This document shows, piece after piece, positions 32,796 to 42,385 of a DNA stretch of 58,137 bases; positions within the stretch are counted from its first letter, which is position 1; every line of letters begins with the position of its first letter. The position numbers and the translations under genes are program-made. The notes beneath the pieces were generated by a model, which worked only from the letters and a program-made list of their open reading frames with translations, ran no database searches and had not been told where the DNA came from. This stretch comes from Faecalibacterium longum CLA-AA-H243 (GTDB lineage: Bacteria > Bacillota > Clostridia > Oscillospirales > Ruminococcaceae): assembly GCF_020687245.1 (NCBI RefSeq), contig NZ_JAJEQG010000017.1, positions 1 through 58,137 on the forward strand. Reading direction: 5' to 3'.

Positions 32796-32957
32796 GCAAA
32801 CGTCTTTTTACCGGAGCCGGAGAACTCCTTTGAAAAACGTATTGCTCAACTGATAAGCGCCGCACTTCGCCGGAGCCGGAGAACTCCACAAAAGCACACG
32901 CTCATCGAGGGCAATAGCCCTGCCCGGGGCCGGAGAACCCCATGAAGGCACTATTGC
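32796..32957 (-). promoter_or_regulatory. Triple tandem structured element in the PFOR 5' leader
   Basis: Three units, each with an outer stem around an inner hairpin GGRG-TTCTCCGG-CYCC. Unit 1: 32957-32911 (outer GCAATAG/CTATTGC, inner hairpin GGGG/CCCC at 32941-32926). Unit 2: about 32902-32855 (inner GGAG/CTCC at 32887-32872, weaker outer AGCG/CGCT). Unit 3: 32845-32796 (outer GCAATACGTTTTT with AAAAAGACGTTTGC, inner GGAG/CTCC at 32828-32813). Inner hairpins are spaced 54 and 59 bp apart. All lie within the predicted 205-nt leader. No known riboswitch family is recognised. Confidence 0.65.
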
Positions 32958-32966
32958 TCATCTAAT

Positions 32967-32995
32967 ATAATAGCAAATTCCGCCGGTAAAGGCAA
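32967..32995 (-). promoter_or_regulatory. PFOR promoter
   Basis: TTGCCT (32995-32990), a 17-bp spacer and TATTAT (32972-32967) on the minus strand, placing the start of transcription about 3 bases before structured unit 1. Confidence 0.65.
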
Positions 32996-33142
32996 CGCAA
33001 ACCGACTGTAAAAACACAACAAAAATTCAAGAAATTTTTTAGCGCTTTTTTACAGATGTGTTCTTTGCTGCATCCATGACGGTGTTATGCTCCAAAATCC
33101 AGTATCCATGAGGCTTTTTCTTACAAAATTCTAAATTTATAA

Positions 33143-33172
33143 TTGACATTTGTACAGATTCTGCCGTAAACT
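33143..33172 (+). promoter_or_regulatory. Promoter of the nudF-rluA-gntR operon
   Basis: TTGACA (33143-33148), an 18-bp spacer and TAAACT (33167-33172). The AT-rich stretch 33000-33140 upstream holds nothing else recognisable. Confidence 0.65.
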
Positions 33173-33224
33173 TTATCTATAGTATCATGCGCTGCACAGC
33201 GCAGGGGAGGACAGGCACAAAACG

Positions 33225-33776
33225 ATGGATGCTGCACATTTTGAAAAGACGCTCTCGAGCGAAGTTCTCTTTGAGGGCCGGGTGGTCACGCTGACCAAAG
33301 ACGTGGCTCTGCTGGAAAACGGTGAGACTTCTATCCGGGAAGTGGTCCACCACCACGGCGGGGCCTGCATCGTACCGTATTTTGAGGACGGCACCCTCTG
33401 CATGGTGCGCCAGTTCCGCTACGCCATGCAGCAGGAGCTGTGGGAGCTGCCCGCCGGCAAGCTGGAAAAGGGCGAAGACCCCTTCGAAGCCGCCAAGCGG
33501 GAGCTGGGCGAAGAGTGCGGCCTGACCGCCGACCACTACACCCCGCTGGGCGAGTTCTACCCCACGGTGGGCTATGACACCGAGATCATCTATATGTGGG
33601 TGGCCACCGGCCTGCACACCACCCAGATGCATCTGGACGACGATGAGTTCCTGACGCCCGACCGCATCCCGCTGGCAAAAGCCTACGAGATGGTCATGAG
33701 CGGCGAAATAAAGGACGGCAAGACCATCGCGGGCGTGCTCAAGCTCAAGGCGCTGGTGGACGAGGGCAGGCTGTGA
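33225..33776 (+). CDS. Nudix hydrolase, ADP-ribose pyrophosphatase-like
   Basis: A 183-residue Nudix enzyme with a perfect Nudix box starting at Gly78 (G-x5-E84-x7-R92-E93-L-x-E96-E97-x-G99-L), the Mg2+-binding catalytic helix. The surrounding features PYFEDGTLCMVRQFRYAMQQELWELPAG and the downstream FYPTVGYDTEIIYMWVATGL match the NudF/ADP-ribose pyrophosphatase subfamily, which splits ADP-ribose into AMP and ribose-5-phosphate. The exact substrate is inferred from subfamily. The stop overlaps the GTG of the following pseudouridine synthase gene by 4 bp. Confidence 0.92.
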   Translation: MDAAHFEKTLSSEVLFEGRVVTLTKDVALLENGETSIREVVHHHGGACIVPYFEDGTLCMVRQFRYAMQQELWELPAGKLEKGEDPFEAAKRELGEECGLTADHYTPLGEFYPTVGYDTEIIYMWVATGLHTTQMHLDDDEFLTPDRIPLAKAYEMVMSGEIKDGKTIAGVLKLKALVDEGRL

Positions 33777-34498
33777 TACTCTACGAAGATACAGCCCTCG
33801 TGGTTCTGGACAAGCCCGCCGGGCTTTCCAGCGAGGACGGCGTACCCGCCGCCCTGCGGAAGCTCTGGGGCAGGCCCGACGCCTATGTGGGCGTCATCCA
33901 CCGGCTGGACACCGGCGTGTCGGGTCTGATGGTCTATGCGAAGACCCCGCAGGCAGCCGCCGCCCTCAGCCGTCAGGTGACGCAGAGCCAGCAGGTTTAT
34001 GCCGAACAGGATGGCCGGGCCGAGCCTGACGCCGGCACACCGGACGCGCCGCCTTTCGTGAAACAATACCGCGCCCTCATCGCAGGCGGGCCGGACGAAA
34101 AGCTGCCCGCCGAAGGCGTCCTGCGGGACTACTTATTCAAGGACAGCCGGAAAGGCCGTGTTTTTCCGGTGAGCCGTCCGCGCAAGGGCGTGAAGGAGGC
34201 TGTGCTGGAATATCGCATTTCTGCCTCCGCCCCGGACGGCAGCACCAGCCTCGCGGACATCACCCTCCACACCGGGCGCACCCACCAGATACGGGTGCAG
34301 TTCGCGTCCCGCCGCCACCCGCTCTGGGGCGACGGCAAATACGGCAGCCGCATCAAGGGAGACCTTGCGCTTCAGAGCGCACGGCTCCGCTTCATCCATC
34401 CCGACACCGGAAAGGTAATGGACTTCCGCCTCCCGGTCCCCGGGACATGGCCCGCTTGGGGCATCAGACAGGAAAACGACAATGGAACAACAGTATAA
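33773..34498 (+). CDS. RluA-family RNA pseudouridine synthase
   Basis: A 241-residue pseudouridine synthase. Motif II is VIHRLDTGVSGLMVYAK, with the catalytic Asp at residue 46. Other family segments are FVKQYRALIAG, TLHTGRTHQIRVQFAS and the late PLWGDGKYG. There is no N-terminal S4 domain, so it belongs to the short RluA-like group; the rRNA or tRNA target is unknown. The start is a GTG overlapping the Nudix stop. It overlaps the next gene by 17 bp, suggesting one operon. Confidence 0.9.
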   Translation: MILYEDTALVVLDKPAGLSSEDGVPAALRKLWGRPDAYVGVIHRLDTGVSGLMVYAKTPQAAAALSRQVTQSQQVYAEQDGRAEPDAGTPDAPPFVKQYRALIAGGPDEKLPAEGVLRDYLFKDSRKGRVFPVSRPRKGVKEAVLEYRISASAPDGSTSLADITLHTGRTHQIRVQFASRRHPLWGDGKYGSRIKGDLALQSARLRFIHPDTGKVMDFRLPVPGTWPAWGIRQENDNGTTV

Positions 34499-35153
34499 AA
34501 CAGATTCTGAAATATACGCCGTCCTCGAGCGGGAGATCATCGATTTGACCCTCCGGCCCGGCTGTTCGCTGAGCGAAAACCCGCTCTGCACCCGCTTCGG
34601 CGCGCCCCGCTCCCTCATCCGGGTGGTGCTGCAGCGGTTACAGGAGAACGGGCTGGTGAAGATCGTGCCTTACAAAGGCACGACTGTCACCCGGCTGAAC
34701 CGGGACATCGTGGACGAGCTGATTTATGAGCGCATCGCGGTAGAGGCCCGGGTCCTGCGGGACTTTGCGCCCCACTGCACACCGGAGCACCGCGCCCTCA
34801 TCCGCCAGCGTGCCGCCGCCTACGACGAGCTGGCCAAGGCCGAAACGCTGGACTTCAACCGTCTCTACGAGGCTGACACCCGGCTCCACGAGACGTGGTT
34901 CTCCGCCATGGGCAAGATGTATCTCTGGCGCACCTTGCAGAACGCCCACGCCGACTACAGCCGCTTCCGGATGCTGGACACTCTGACCACCGGCGGGCTC
35001 GCCGAGGTGGTGGCCGACCATCACAACCTCATCGACGCCATCGAGCGGTGCGACCTCGCGGCCTTTGAGCCGCTGGTGGAACGCCACCTTTACGGCGGCA
35101 TCCGCCGCCTCGGCTCCAAGCTCACAGAGGAATACGCCGATTATTTTGAATGA
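34482..35153 (+). CDS. GntR family regulator with FCD ligand domain
   Basis: A 223-residue transcription factor. The N-terminal winged helix-turn-helix (about 10-75) contains LRPGCSLSENPLCTRFGAPRSLIRVVLQRLQENGLVKIVPYKGTTV, split here by family spacing; the usual 'SRTPVR' triplet is altered to APRSLIR. The C-terminal all-helical FCD domain carries the metal-ligand-type residues Asp/His (DTRLHETWF and ADHHNLIDAI). FCD regulators usually sense organic acids. Its targets and ligand are unknown. It overlaps the pseudouridine synthase gene by 17 bp and ends the operon. Confidence 0.9.
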   Translation: MEQQYKTDSEIYAVLEREIIDLTLRPGCSLSENPLCTRFGAPRSLIRVVLQRLQENGLVKIVPYKGTTVTRLNRDIVDELIYERIAVEARVLRDFAPHCTPEHRALIRQRAAAYDELAKAETLDFNRLYEADTRLHETWFSAMGKMYLWRTLQNAHADYSRFRMLDTLTTGGLAEVVADHHNLIDAIERCDLAAFEPLVERHLYGGIRRLGSKLTEEYADYFE

Positions 35154-35170
35154 TGTTCCATGGGGAACAA

Positions 35171-35206
35171 AAAAGCGCCTCTGCACGATGTGCAGAGGCG
35201 CTTTCT
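35171..35206. terminator. Bidirectional terminator
   Basis: Hairpin AAAGCGCCTCTGCA...TGCAGAGGCGCTTT, with T-rich flanks both ways, between the gntR-type gene and the poly-serine lipoprotein gene. Confidence 0.9.
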
Positions 35207-35238
35207 CATATCAGTTTATTGGAGATTTCATCCGACTG

Positions 35239-36114
35239 TTAGTCGTCATCTTCCACCAGTTCGTACTGGCTCAAGATCTTCTCGAAGTTCATGTAGTTTG
35301 CGTCTGCGTAAGTGTCGCATCTGGTGATCTGGCCTTCCATGACAGTCTGGACAGCAGTCTCACCCTGCACTTCGGCAACGCCCTTCACGATCATATACTT
35401 CGGCTTGCTGCCGTTGAAGCAATAAATCATTGCGACCGTCACAGGCACACCATTCTCAGTTTCCGTAAAAGCAATGCAGTCTGCCGGATACTCGGTAGAG
35501 CCGATTTTGTAGTAGCCCTGCATGATCTTGTACTTAGTGAAGTCTTTGATGACCGTGTCGTCGTCATCATCAGGCTTCGTCGGATACTTGCTCCAGTCAG
35601 TGACAGTATAAGTACCCTTAATGCCATCGATATCCCAGCTCTTTTTCTGAGCCTCATCGTGCAGGTTAATCTCATCCCTCCTATATTCCGGAGCAAGCGT
35701 TCTATTGTAACTCTTGTTTCCGTCAGTAGACTGGACAGTCTTCATGCTGACCGTCATGCTGCCCGCCAGCATCTTCACGTTCATCTCAAGAGTATACTTC
35801 TCAGAGTTCATGTTCTTCAGATAGCTGCTCGTGAAAGGAACGACCTTGACATTAGTCATGCCAAGCTGCTCTGCAATGTTTTTATCAGTCGTCGTGCCGG
35901 AAGAGCTGGAAGAACTGGAGCTGCTGCTCGAAGAGCTGGAAGAAGAGCTCGAAGAGCTGCTGGAGCTAGAGCTGGAGCTGCTGGAAGAGCTGCTGCTCGA
36001 GCTGGAAGAATCGCTGCTGGAGCCGCCGCCGCCACCACCGCCGCAGGCGGTGAGCATCGAAACCGTCATAGCCGCAGCCAGTGCGACTGCCATTACCTTT
36101 TTTGCCAATCTCAT
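35239..36114 (-). CDS. Lipoprotein with poly-serine linker
   Basis: A 291-residue predicted lipoprotein of unknown function. A signal peptide ends in the lipobox LTAC (Cys24), so it would be anchored to the outer face of the membrane. Seven Gly and then an almost uninterrupted run of more than 40 Ser (about residues 32-73) form a flexible stalk. The C-terminal domain (about 75-291) has alternating strands (VKVVPFTSSYLKNMNSEKYTLEMN, MKTVQSTDGNKSYNR, GTYTVTDWSKYP) and an acidic end. The Ser codons are mixed AGC/TCC/TCT. The promoter contains a run of eight G between -35 and -10, so expression may be switchable by slippage. Confidence 0.8.
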   Translation of the reverse strand: MRLAKKVMAVALAAAMTVSMLTACGGGGGGGSSSDSSSSSSSSSSSSSSSSSSSSSSSSSSSSSSSSSSSSSGTTTDKNIAEQLGMTNVKVVPFTSSYLKNMNSEKYTLEMNVKMLAGSMTVSMKTVQSTDGNKSYNRTLAPEYRRDEINLHDEAQKKSWDIDGIKGTYTVTDWSKYPTKPDDDDDTVIKDFTKYKIMQGYYKIGSTEYPADCIAFTETENGVPVTVAMIYCFNGSKPKYMIVKGVAEVQGETAVQTVMEGQITRCDTYADANYMNFEKILSQYELVEDDD

Positions 36115-36181
36115 GGTAAATTTCCTCCCACATTTTCAAAATCGACAGCGGAAATCCTCGTTCGGCCCCTCTGTTTCTCTA

Positions 36182-36211
36182 AATTTACCCCCCCCTGTAT
36201 CGATTTGTCAA
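36182..36211 (-). promoter_or_regulatory. Lipoprotein promoter with an 8-G spacer tract
   Basis: TTGACA (36211-36206), an 18-bp spacer and TAAATT (36187-36182) on the minus strand. The spacer half next to the -10 is a run of eight G (36195-36188); gain or loss of one G would change spacing to 19 or 17. Confidence 0.7.
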
Positions 36212-36321
36212 GTAGTTTTGATAAATTTGTGTTATTTAATAAAATCGTCCCTGAAATTGCATCAATTTGACAACAAACATCGTTTCAGTTTATCCCGGCA
36301 TACAAGAGTCCTGTTCAACAA

Positions 36322-36364
36322 AGAAGCGGCACATCCACCGCAAAGGAGAATGTGCCGCTTTTCT
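36322..36364. terminator. Terminator of mntP
   Basis: Hairpin AAGCGGCACA...TGTGCCGCTT just past the mntP stop, T-rich on the plus strand and TTCTTTG on the minus strand. Confidence 0.75.
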
Positions 36365-36373
36365 ATATTTTTT

Positions 36374-36958
36374 TCAGCCCATCATGCCGGAAATGAAGAT
36401 TTCCAGGCCGATGCCGATGAGGATGACGCCGCCGAGGACGGAGGCTTTGCCGGAGAGCTTGGTGCCGAACTTTTTGCCGATGGCAAGGCCGGCCTCACAG
36501 ATGAAGAAGGTGACGATTGCCACGATGAGGGAGCAGACCAGCGCCATGAACCAGCCGTACTCCGAGATGGTGAAGCCCACCGACAGCGCGTCAATGCTGG
36601 TGGCGACGCCCTGCATGAAGAGTGCGCCCGCGCTCAGCTCAGCGGCTTCCTCGGCCTCTTCGCCCTTGATGCCCTCGATGAGCATTTTACCGCCGATGTA
36701 GCCCAGCAGGATGAGGGCGATCCACGGGATGAACTTTTCAAACGAAGAGAACAGCTCCACGATGGTGTGGACGCAGACCCAGCCCGTCATGGGCATGACA
36801 GCCTGAAAGATGGCGAAGGTGCCTGCGATTTGGACGCCCCTGCGGCGGGACATCTGAGGGTCATGCAGACCGTTTGCCATCGAGACGGAAAACGCATCCA
36901 TGGCAAGGCCCACGCCCAGCAGGGCGCTGTTGAAGAAAAACAAAAAACTCCATTCCAT
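36374..36958 (-). CDS. mntP: Manganese efflux pump MntP
   Basis: A 194-residue membrane protein with six hydrophobic segments in two similar halves. Each half carries the family's acidic motif: GLAMDAFSVSMANGL in the first and ATSIDALSVGFTIS in the second, with GGKMLIEG between. The MntP family exports Mn2+ to prevent toxicity. The start at 36958 follows GGAGGC; the frame stays open upstream through the leader. A yybP-ykoY manganese riboswitch and a terminator lie directly upstream, which strongly supports the Mn2+ assignment and predicts induction by Mn2+. Confidence 0.95.
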   Translation of the reverse strand: MEWSFLFFFNSALLGVGLAMDAFSVSMANGLHDPQMSRRRGVQIAGTFAIFQAVMPMTGWVCVHTIVELFSSFEKFIPWIALILLGYIGGKMLIEGIKGEEAEEAAELSAGALFMQGVATSIDALSVGFTISEYGWFMALVCSLIVAIVTFFICEAGLAIGKKFGTKLSGKASVLGGVILIGIGLEIFISGMMG

Positions 36959-36997
36959 AACGATGCCTCCTGATTTGACCGGAATTGGTGGGCAGAC

Positions 36998-37039
36998 AAA
37001 AGACCCGGAATCGGCGCGCATTTCGCCAATTCCGGGTCG
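36998..37039 (-). terminator. Riboswitch-controlled terminator before mntP
   Basis: The minus-strand hairpin GACCCGGAAT...ATTCCGGGTC followed by TTTTG lies between the aptamer and the mntP ribosome binding site, so it is the likely expression switch. Confidence 0.8.
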
Positions 37040-37069
37040 GATTTTTACAAACTGACTCCATGTGGAATG

Positions 37070-37205
37070 GGCGTGGTACTCGCACCAAAGCACATGAGTC
37101 TCGCAAATGAAAGCAAGCCAGACAGCCGCCCGGGCCGTCATTGTGTTGACTTGCTGCGCTGCCTGCAAAACAGCGCCTGCTACTCCCCCATGAGGATCTT
37201 TCTTG
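37070..37205 (-). promoter_or_regulatory. yybP-ykoY manganese riboswitch
   Basis: On the minus strand the leader contains the two conserved loops of this family: GGGGGAGTAGC (near 37192-37182) and TTTGCGAGACTCATG (near 37108-37094), framed by a helical arm with GTCAACACAATGAC. A promoter (TGGACA, 18 bp, TACTAT) ends near 37213. Known members bind Mn2+ and turn on Mn exporters, matching mntP downstream. Confidence 0.85.
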
Positions 37206-37264
37206 TTGTCCGGCTATAGTACCACACAAACAGCGGATTTGTCCAGTATAACCGTGATTTTTTG

Positions 37265-37313
37265 CAAAAACCTGCGGGAGAGCACCGCAGAAAGCGTGTA
37301 CTCCCCCGCAGGG
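37265..37313 (-). terminator. Terminator of gyrA
   Basis: The minus-strand hairpin CCTGCGGGGGAG...CTCCCGCAGG followed by TTTTTG, 25 bp past the gyrA stop. Confidence 0.85.
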
Positions 37314-37337
37314 TCAGTTTATGTGTGGAAACGAGGT

Positions 37338-39917
37338 TTATTCCTCGTCGCCGGTGTCAGCCTCGGGAGCTTCGGCGGCCGATGCCTCATCGGCTGCTTC
37401 CATCTCCGCCAGCTGCTCGGCAGTGGGCTCGTCCTCGGTATCGGCCTCGATGCTCTCGGTCTGTGCCTCGTCGTCGTGGTCGGTGCGGGCCAGCACCATC
37501 ACCTTATCGTTCTCGCCCAGACGCATGACCCGGACACCGGAGCCGTAGCGGCTCTGGACGGGGATCTCGTTGGCGTGCAGGCGGATGATGATGCCCTCCT
37601 GACTGCTCAGCAGCACATCGTCGATGTCGTCCACGATCTTGACGGCTGCCACCTTGTCCTTGGAGGCATCGTAGTTGCGGATGCCCTTGCCGCCGCGGGC
37701 AGTGATGCGGTAGGTGTCGATGTCAGAGCGCCGGCCCTTGCCGTTTTCGGTGACGGTGAGCACCGTGCCGCCCTCGCGGCAGATGCAGACGCCGACGACC
37801 TCGTCGCCCTCGGCCAGCTTGATGGCGCGGACGCCGTGGCCGCTGCGGCCCATCGGGCGGGCATCGGCCTCGTTGAAGCGGATGGCCTGACCGTTGCGGG
37901 TAGCCACGATGAGCATATCATTGCCGGTGGTCAGGCGAGTCCATGCCAGCGCGTCGCCCTCGTTGAGCGCAATGCCGATGAGGCCCGTCTTGCGGATGTT
38001 GGCGTACTGCTCCAGCGGGGTGCGTTTGATGAGGCCCTGCTTGGTGACCATGGTGACGAAACCGCCCTTGTTGTCCTCGTCCTTGGGGTAGCAGAGCATG
38101 TTGGTGACCTTTTCGCCCTCGGCCAGCTGCAGCAGGTTGACGATGTTGCTGCCCTTGCTGGTGCGGCTGCCCTCGGCGATGGTGTAGCCCTTGATGCGGA
38201 AAAGACGGCCCTTGTCGGTAACGAACAGGACATAATCATGGGTAGAGCCCACGAACATCTCCTGCACGATGTCCTCTTCCTTCCGGGTCATGCCGGAAAT
38301 GCCGCGGCCTCCGCGCTTCTGGGCCTGATAGGTGGCCTTGAGCTGGCGCTTGATATAGCCGGCCTCGGTGAGGGTGTAGACGCACTGCTCCTCGGCGATG
38401 AGGTCTTCGATGTCCACTTCGCCGGTGACGGACTGGATCTCGGTGCGGCGCTCGTCGCCGAAGCGCTTCTTCATGTCCAGCAGCTCGTTCTTCACGATTT
38501 CCAGAACACGGGCGTCGTTGGCGAGGATGTCCTCCCAATCCTTGATTTTTGCCTGCAAGCCGGACAGCTCTTCCTCGATCTTGAGGATCTCGAGACCAGC
38601 CAGACGGCCCAGCTGCAGCTTGACGATAGCGTCGGCCTGCGGGTCATCGAAGCCGAACTGCTCCATGATAGCGGCTTTTGCCTCGGCCATGCCGCCCTTG
38701 CAGGCGCGGATGGTAGCGATGAGCTCATCCACGATGTCGGTGGCCTTTTTCAGACCCTCGAGGATGTGGGCGCGCTCCTTGGCCTTCTTCAAATCATACT
38801 GAGTGCGGCGGCGGACGACTTCATCCTGGAACTCGACGTACTTCTGTATCATCTGTTTCAGGGTCATGACCTTCGGCACCTTGTGGTCGATGGCCAGCAT
38901 GATGACGCCCACAGTATCCTGCAGCTGGGTGTACTGGTACAGCTGGTTCAGGATGACCTGTGCGTTGGCGTCCTTGCGGATGTCCACCACGATGCGCATA
39001 CCCTTGCGGTTGGTCTCATCGTTCAGGCCGGTGATACCCTCGATGCGCTTTTCCTTCACGAGGTCGGCCATGTTCTCAATAAGACGGGCCTTGTTGACCA
39101 TATACGGAATTTCCGTAATGATGATCTGGGTACGGCCATTCTTGGTCTCTTCGATGGTAGCACGGCCCCGCAGAGTAATTTTGCCGCGGCCGGTGGCGTA
39201 GGCGGCGCGGATGCCGCTTCGGCCCATGATGATACCGGCAGTGGGGAAGTCCGGTCCCTTGATGTGCTCCATCAGGCCGGGCAAATCGATGTCAGGATTC
39301 TCGATATAGGCCACGCAGCCGTCGATGACCTCACTGAGGTTGTGGGGCGGGATGTTGGTGGCCATACCGACGGCGATGCCCTGACTGCCGTTGACCAGCA
39401 GGTTGGGGAAGCGGCAGGGCAGGACGCTGGGCTCTTTCTTCGTCTCGTCGAAGTTGGGGTCCCAGTTGATGGTGTCTTTGTCGATGTCGGTCAGCATCTC
39501 GACCGCCATGCGGCTCATGCGGGCCTCGGTGTAACGGTAAGCAGCCGGGGGGTCGCCATCGACCGAGCCGAAGTTACCCTGACCATCCACCAGCGGGTAG
39601 CGCAGGGAGAAATCCTGTGCCAGACGAACCATGGCGTCGTAGACGGAGGCGTCGCCGTGGGGGTGGTAAGAGCCCAGCACCGCACCGACGGTATCCGCCG
39701 ACTTGCGGTAGGGATGGCTGGGGTCGTTGCCGCGTTCGTGCATGGTGTAGAGGATGCGGCGGTGGACAGGCTTCAGGCCGTCACGCACATCCGGCAGGGC
39801 GCGGGCCACGATGACCGACATGGAGTAATCCAGAAACGCCGTTTCGATCTCCTTCTTGACGTCCCGGATGATCATCTTGGTACCGCTGCCCGGTATCATC
39901 ACATAATCTTCTTCCAT
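37338..39917 (-). CDS. gyrA: DNA gyrase subunit A
   Basis: An 859-residue catalytic subunit of the type II topoisomerase that introduces negative supercoils. The N-terminal breakage-reunion domain contains the active Tyr in [11 protein letters not shown] (Tyr129) and the quinolone-determining region [13 protein letters not shown]. The C-terminal half is the beta-pinwheel, with repeats such as [15 protein letters not shown], and a GyrA-box-like QKRGGRG. A long acidic tail ([19 protein letters not shown]) ends the protein. Position 90 is Ala rather than the Ser found in many bacteria. The start at 39917 follows GGAGG; a TTG at 39929 is in frame. It lies 12 bp after gyrB. Confidence 0.98.
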   Translation of the reverse strand: MEEDYVMIPGSGTKMIIRDVKKEIETAFLDYSMSVIVARALPDVRDGLKPVHRRILYTMHERGNDPSHPYRKSADTVGAVLGSYHPHGDASVYDAMVRLAQDFSLRYPLVDGQGNFGSVDGDPPAAYRYTEARMSRMAVEMLTDIDKDTINWDPNFDETKKEPSVLPCRFPNLLVNGSQGIAVGMATNIPPHNLSEVIDGCVAYIENPDIDLPGLMEHIKGPDFPTAGIIMGRSGIRAAYATGRGKITLRGRATIEETKNGRTQIIITEIPYMVNKARLIENMADLVKEKRIEGITGLNDETNRKGMRIVVDIRKDANAQVILNQLYQYTQLQDTVGVIMLAIDHKVPKVMTLKQMIQKYVEFQDEVVRRRTQYDLKKAKERAHILEGLKKATDIVDELIATIRACKGGMAEAKAAIMEQFGFDDPQADAIVKLQLGRLAGLEILKIEEELSGLQAKIKDWEDILANDARVLEIVKNELLDMKKRFGDERRTEIQSVTGEVDIEDLIAEEQCVYTLTEAGYIKRQLKATYQAQKRGGRGISGMTRKEEDIVQEMFVGSTHDYVLFVTDKGRLFRIKGYTIAEGSRTSKGSNIVNLLQLAEGEKVTNMLCYPKDEDNKGGFVTMVTKQGLIKRTPLEQYANIRKTGLIGIALNEGDALAWTRLTTGNDMLIVATRNGQAIRFNEADARPMGRSGHGVRAIKLAEGDEVVGVCICREGGTVLTVTENGKGRRSDIDTYRITARGGKGIRNYDASKDKVAAVKIVDDIDDVLLSSQEGIIIRLHANEIPVQSRYGSGVRVMRLGENDKVMVLARTDHDDEAQTESIEADTEDEPTAEQLAEMEAADEASAAEAPEADTGDEE

Positions 39918-39929
39918 TGTTTCCTCCAA

Positions 39930-41978
<2,049 letters not shown>

Positions 41979-42001
41979 TCAATCGCTGGTTGGTAATTGA
42001 A

Positions 42002-42051
42002 CCTCTCAGTCAAAGCCTGTCGGCTTTGCCAGCTCCCCTGATAGGGGAGCC
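42002..42051. repeat. REP-like palindromic element (family 1, single copy)
   Basis: Begins CCTCTCAGTCAAAG and ends with the palindrome GCTCCCCTGATAGGGGAGC. It is related to the elements at 48045-48188, which share CCTCTCNGTCA, a small inner palindrome, TGCCA and a CTCCCC/GGGGAG hairpin. Confidence 0.7.
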
Positions 42052-42090
42052 GCTGGCGTACCGGGCAGGCCCACGCCGGACGAGCAAAGC

Positions 42091-42381
42091 TCAATATTTC
42101 GGAAGCTGTAGCACCCTGCTGTCCAGATCAGCGACTGTTGTCTCCGTGCGCCGTTTGAGCGCAGCCGGCGACAGCTCCGAGAGATAGATCGTATCCACCG
42201 GCGAATCTGCCAGCACATAGCTCTGGGGCAGCTCATCGGACAGACTCACCACCGCCCCGTTTTTCTGGGCGTAGTTCAGAAACTCCCGCCCCCGGGGTGA
42301 GATAGTCGTCGTTTCCAGATTGAAGATGCCGATGATGTCCCGGTCGTTCAGGACATAATCGCGGCCAAGGTGTACATACAT
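42091..42381 (-). CDS. remB: RemB (YaaB)-like protein
   Basis: A 96-residue small protein beginning MYVHLGRDYVLNDRDIIGIFNLETT, the hallmark of the DUF370/RemB (YaaB) family found between recF and gyrB in many Firmicutes. In Bacillus, RemA and RemB influence matrix and osmoprotection genes; RemA binds DNA. Here the C-terminus (about 60-96) has the segment DTIYLSELSPAALKRRTET typical of the family. The function in this organism is inferred from family and position. It lies 4 bp downstream of recF. Confidence 0.88.
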   Translation of the reverse strand: MYVHLGRDYVLNDRDIIGIFNLETTTISPRGREFLNYAQKNGAVVSLSDELPQSYVLADSPVDTIYLSELSPAALKRRTETTVADLDSRVLQLPKY

Positions 42382-42385
42382 TGCA

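Noticed and set aside
29165-32833. 1222-codon plus-strand ORF
   Set aside because: Antisense shadow of the PFOR gene; no recognisable domains.
35831-36045. Glu/Leu-rich plus-strand ORF
   Set aside because: Complement of the poly-Ser stretch of the lipoprotein gene.
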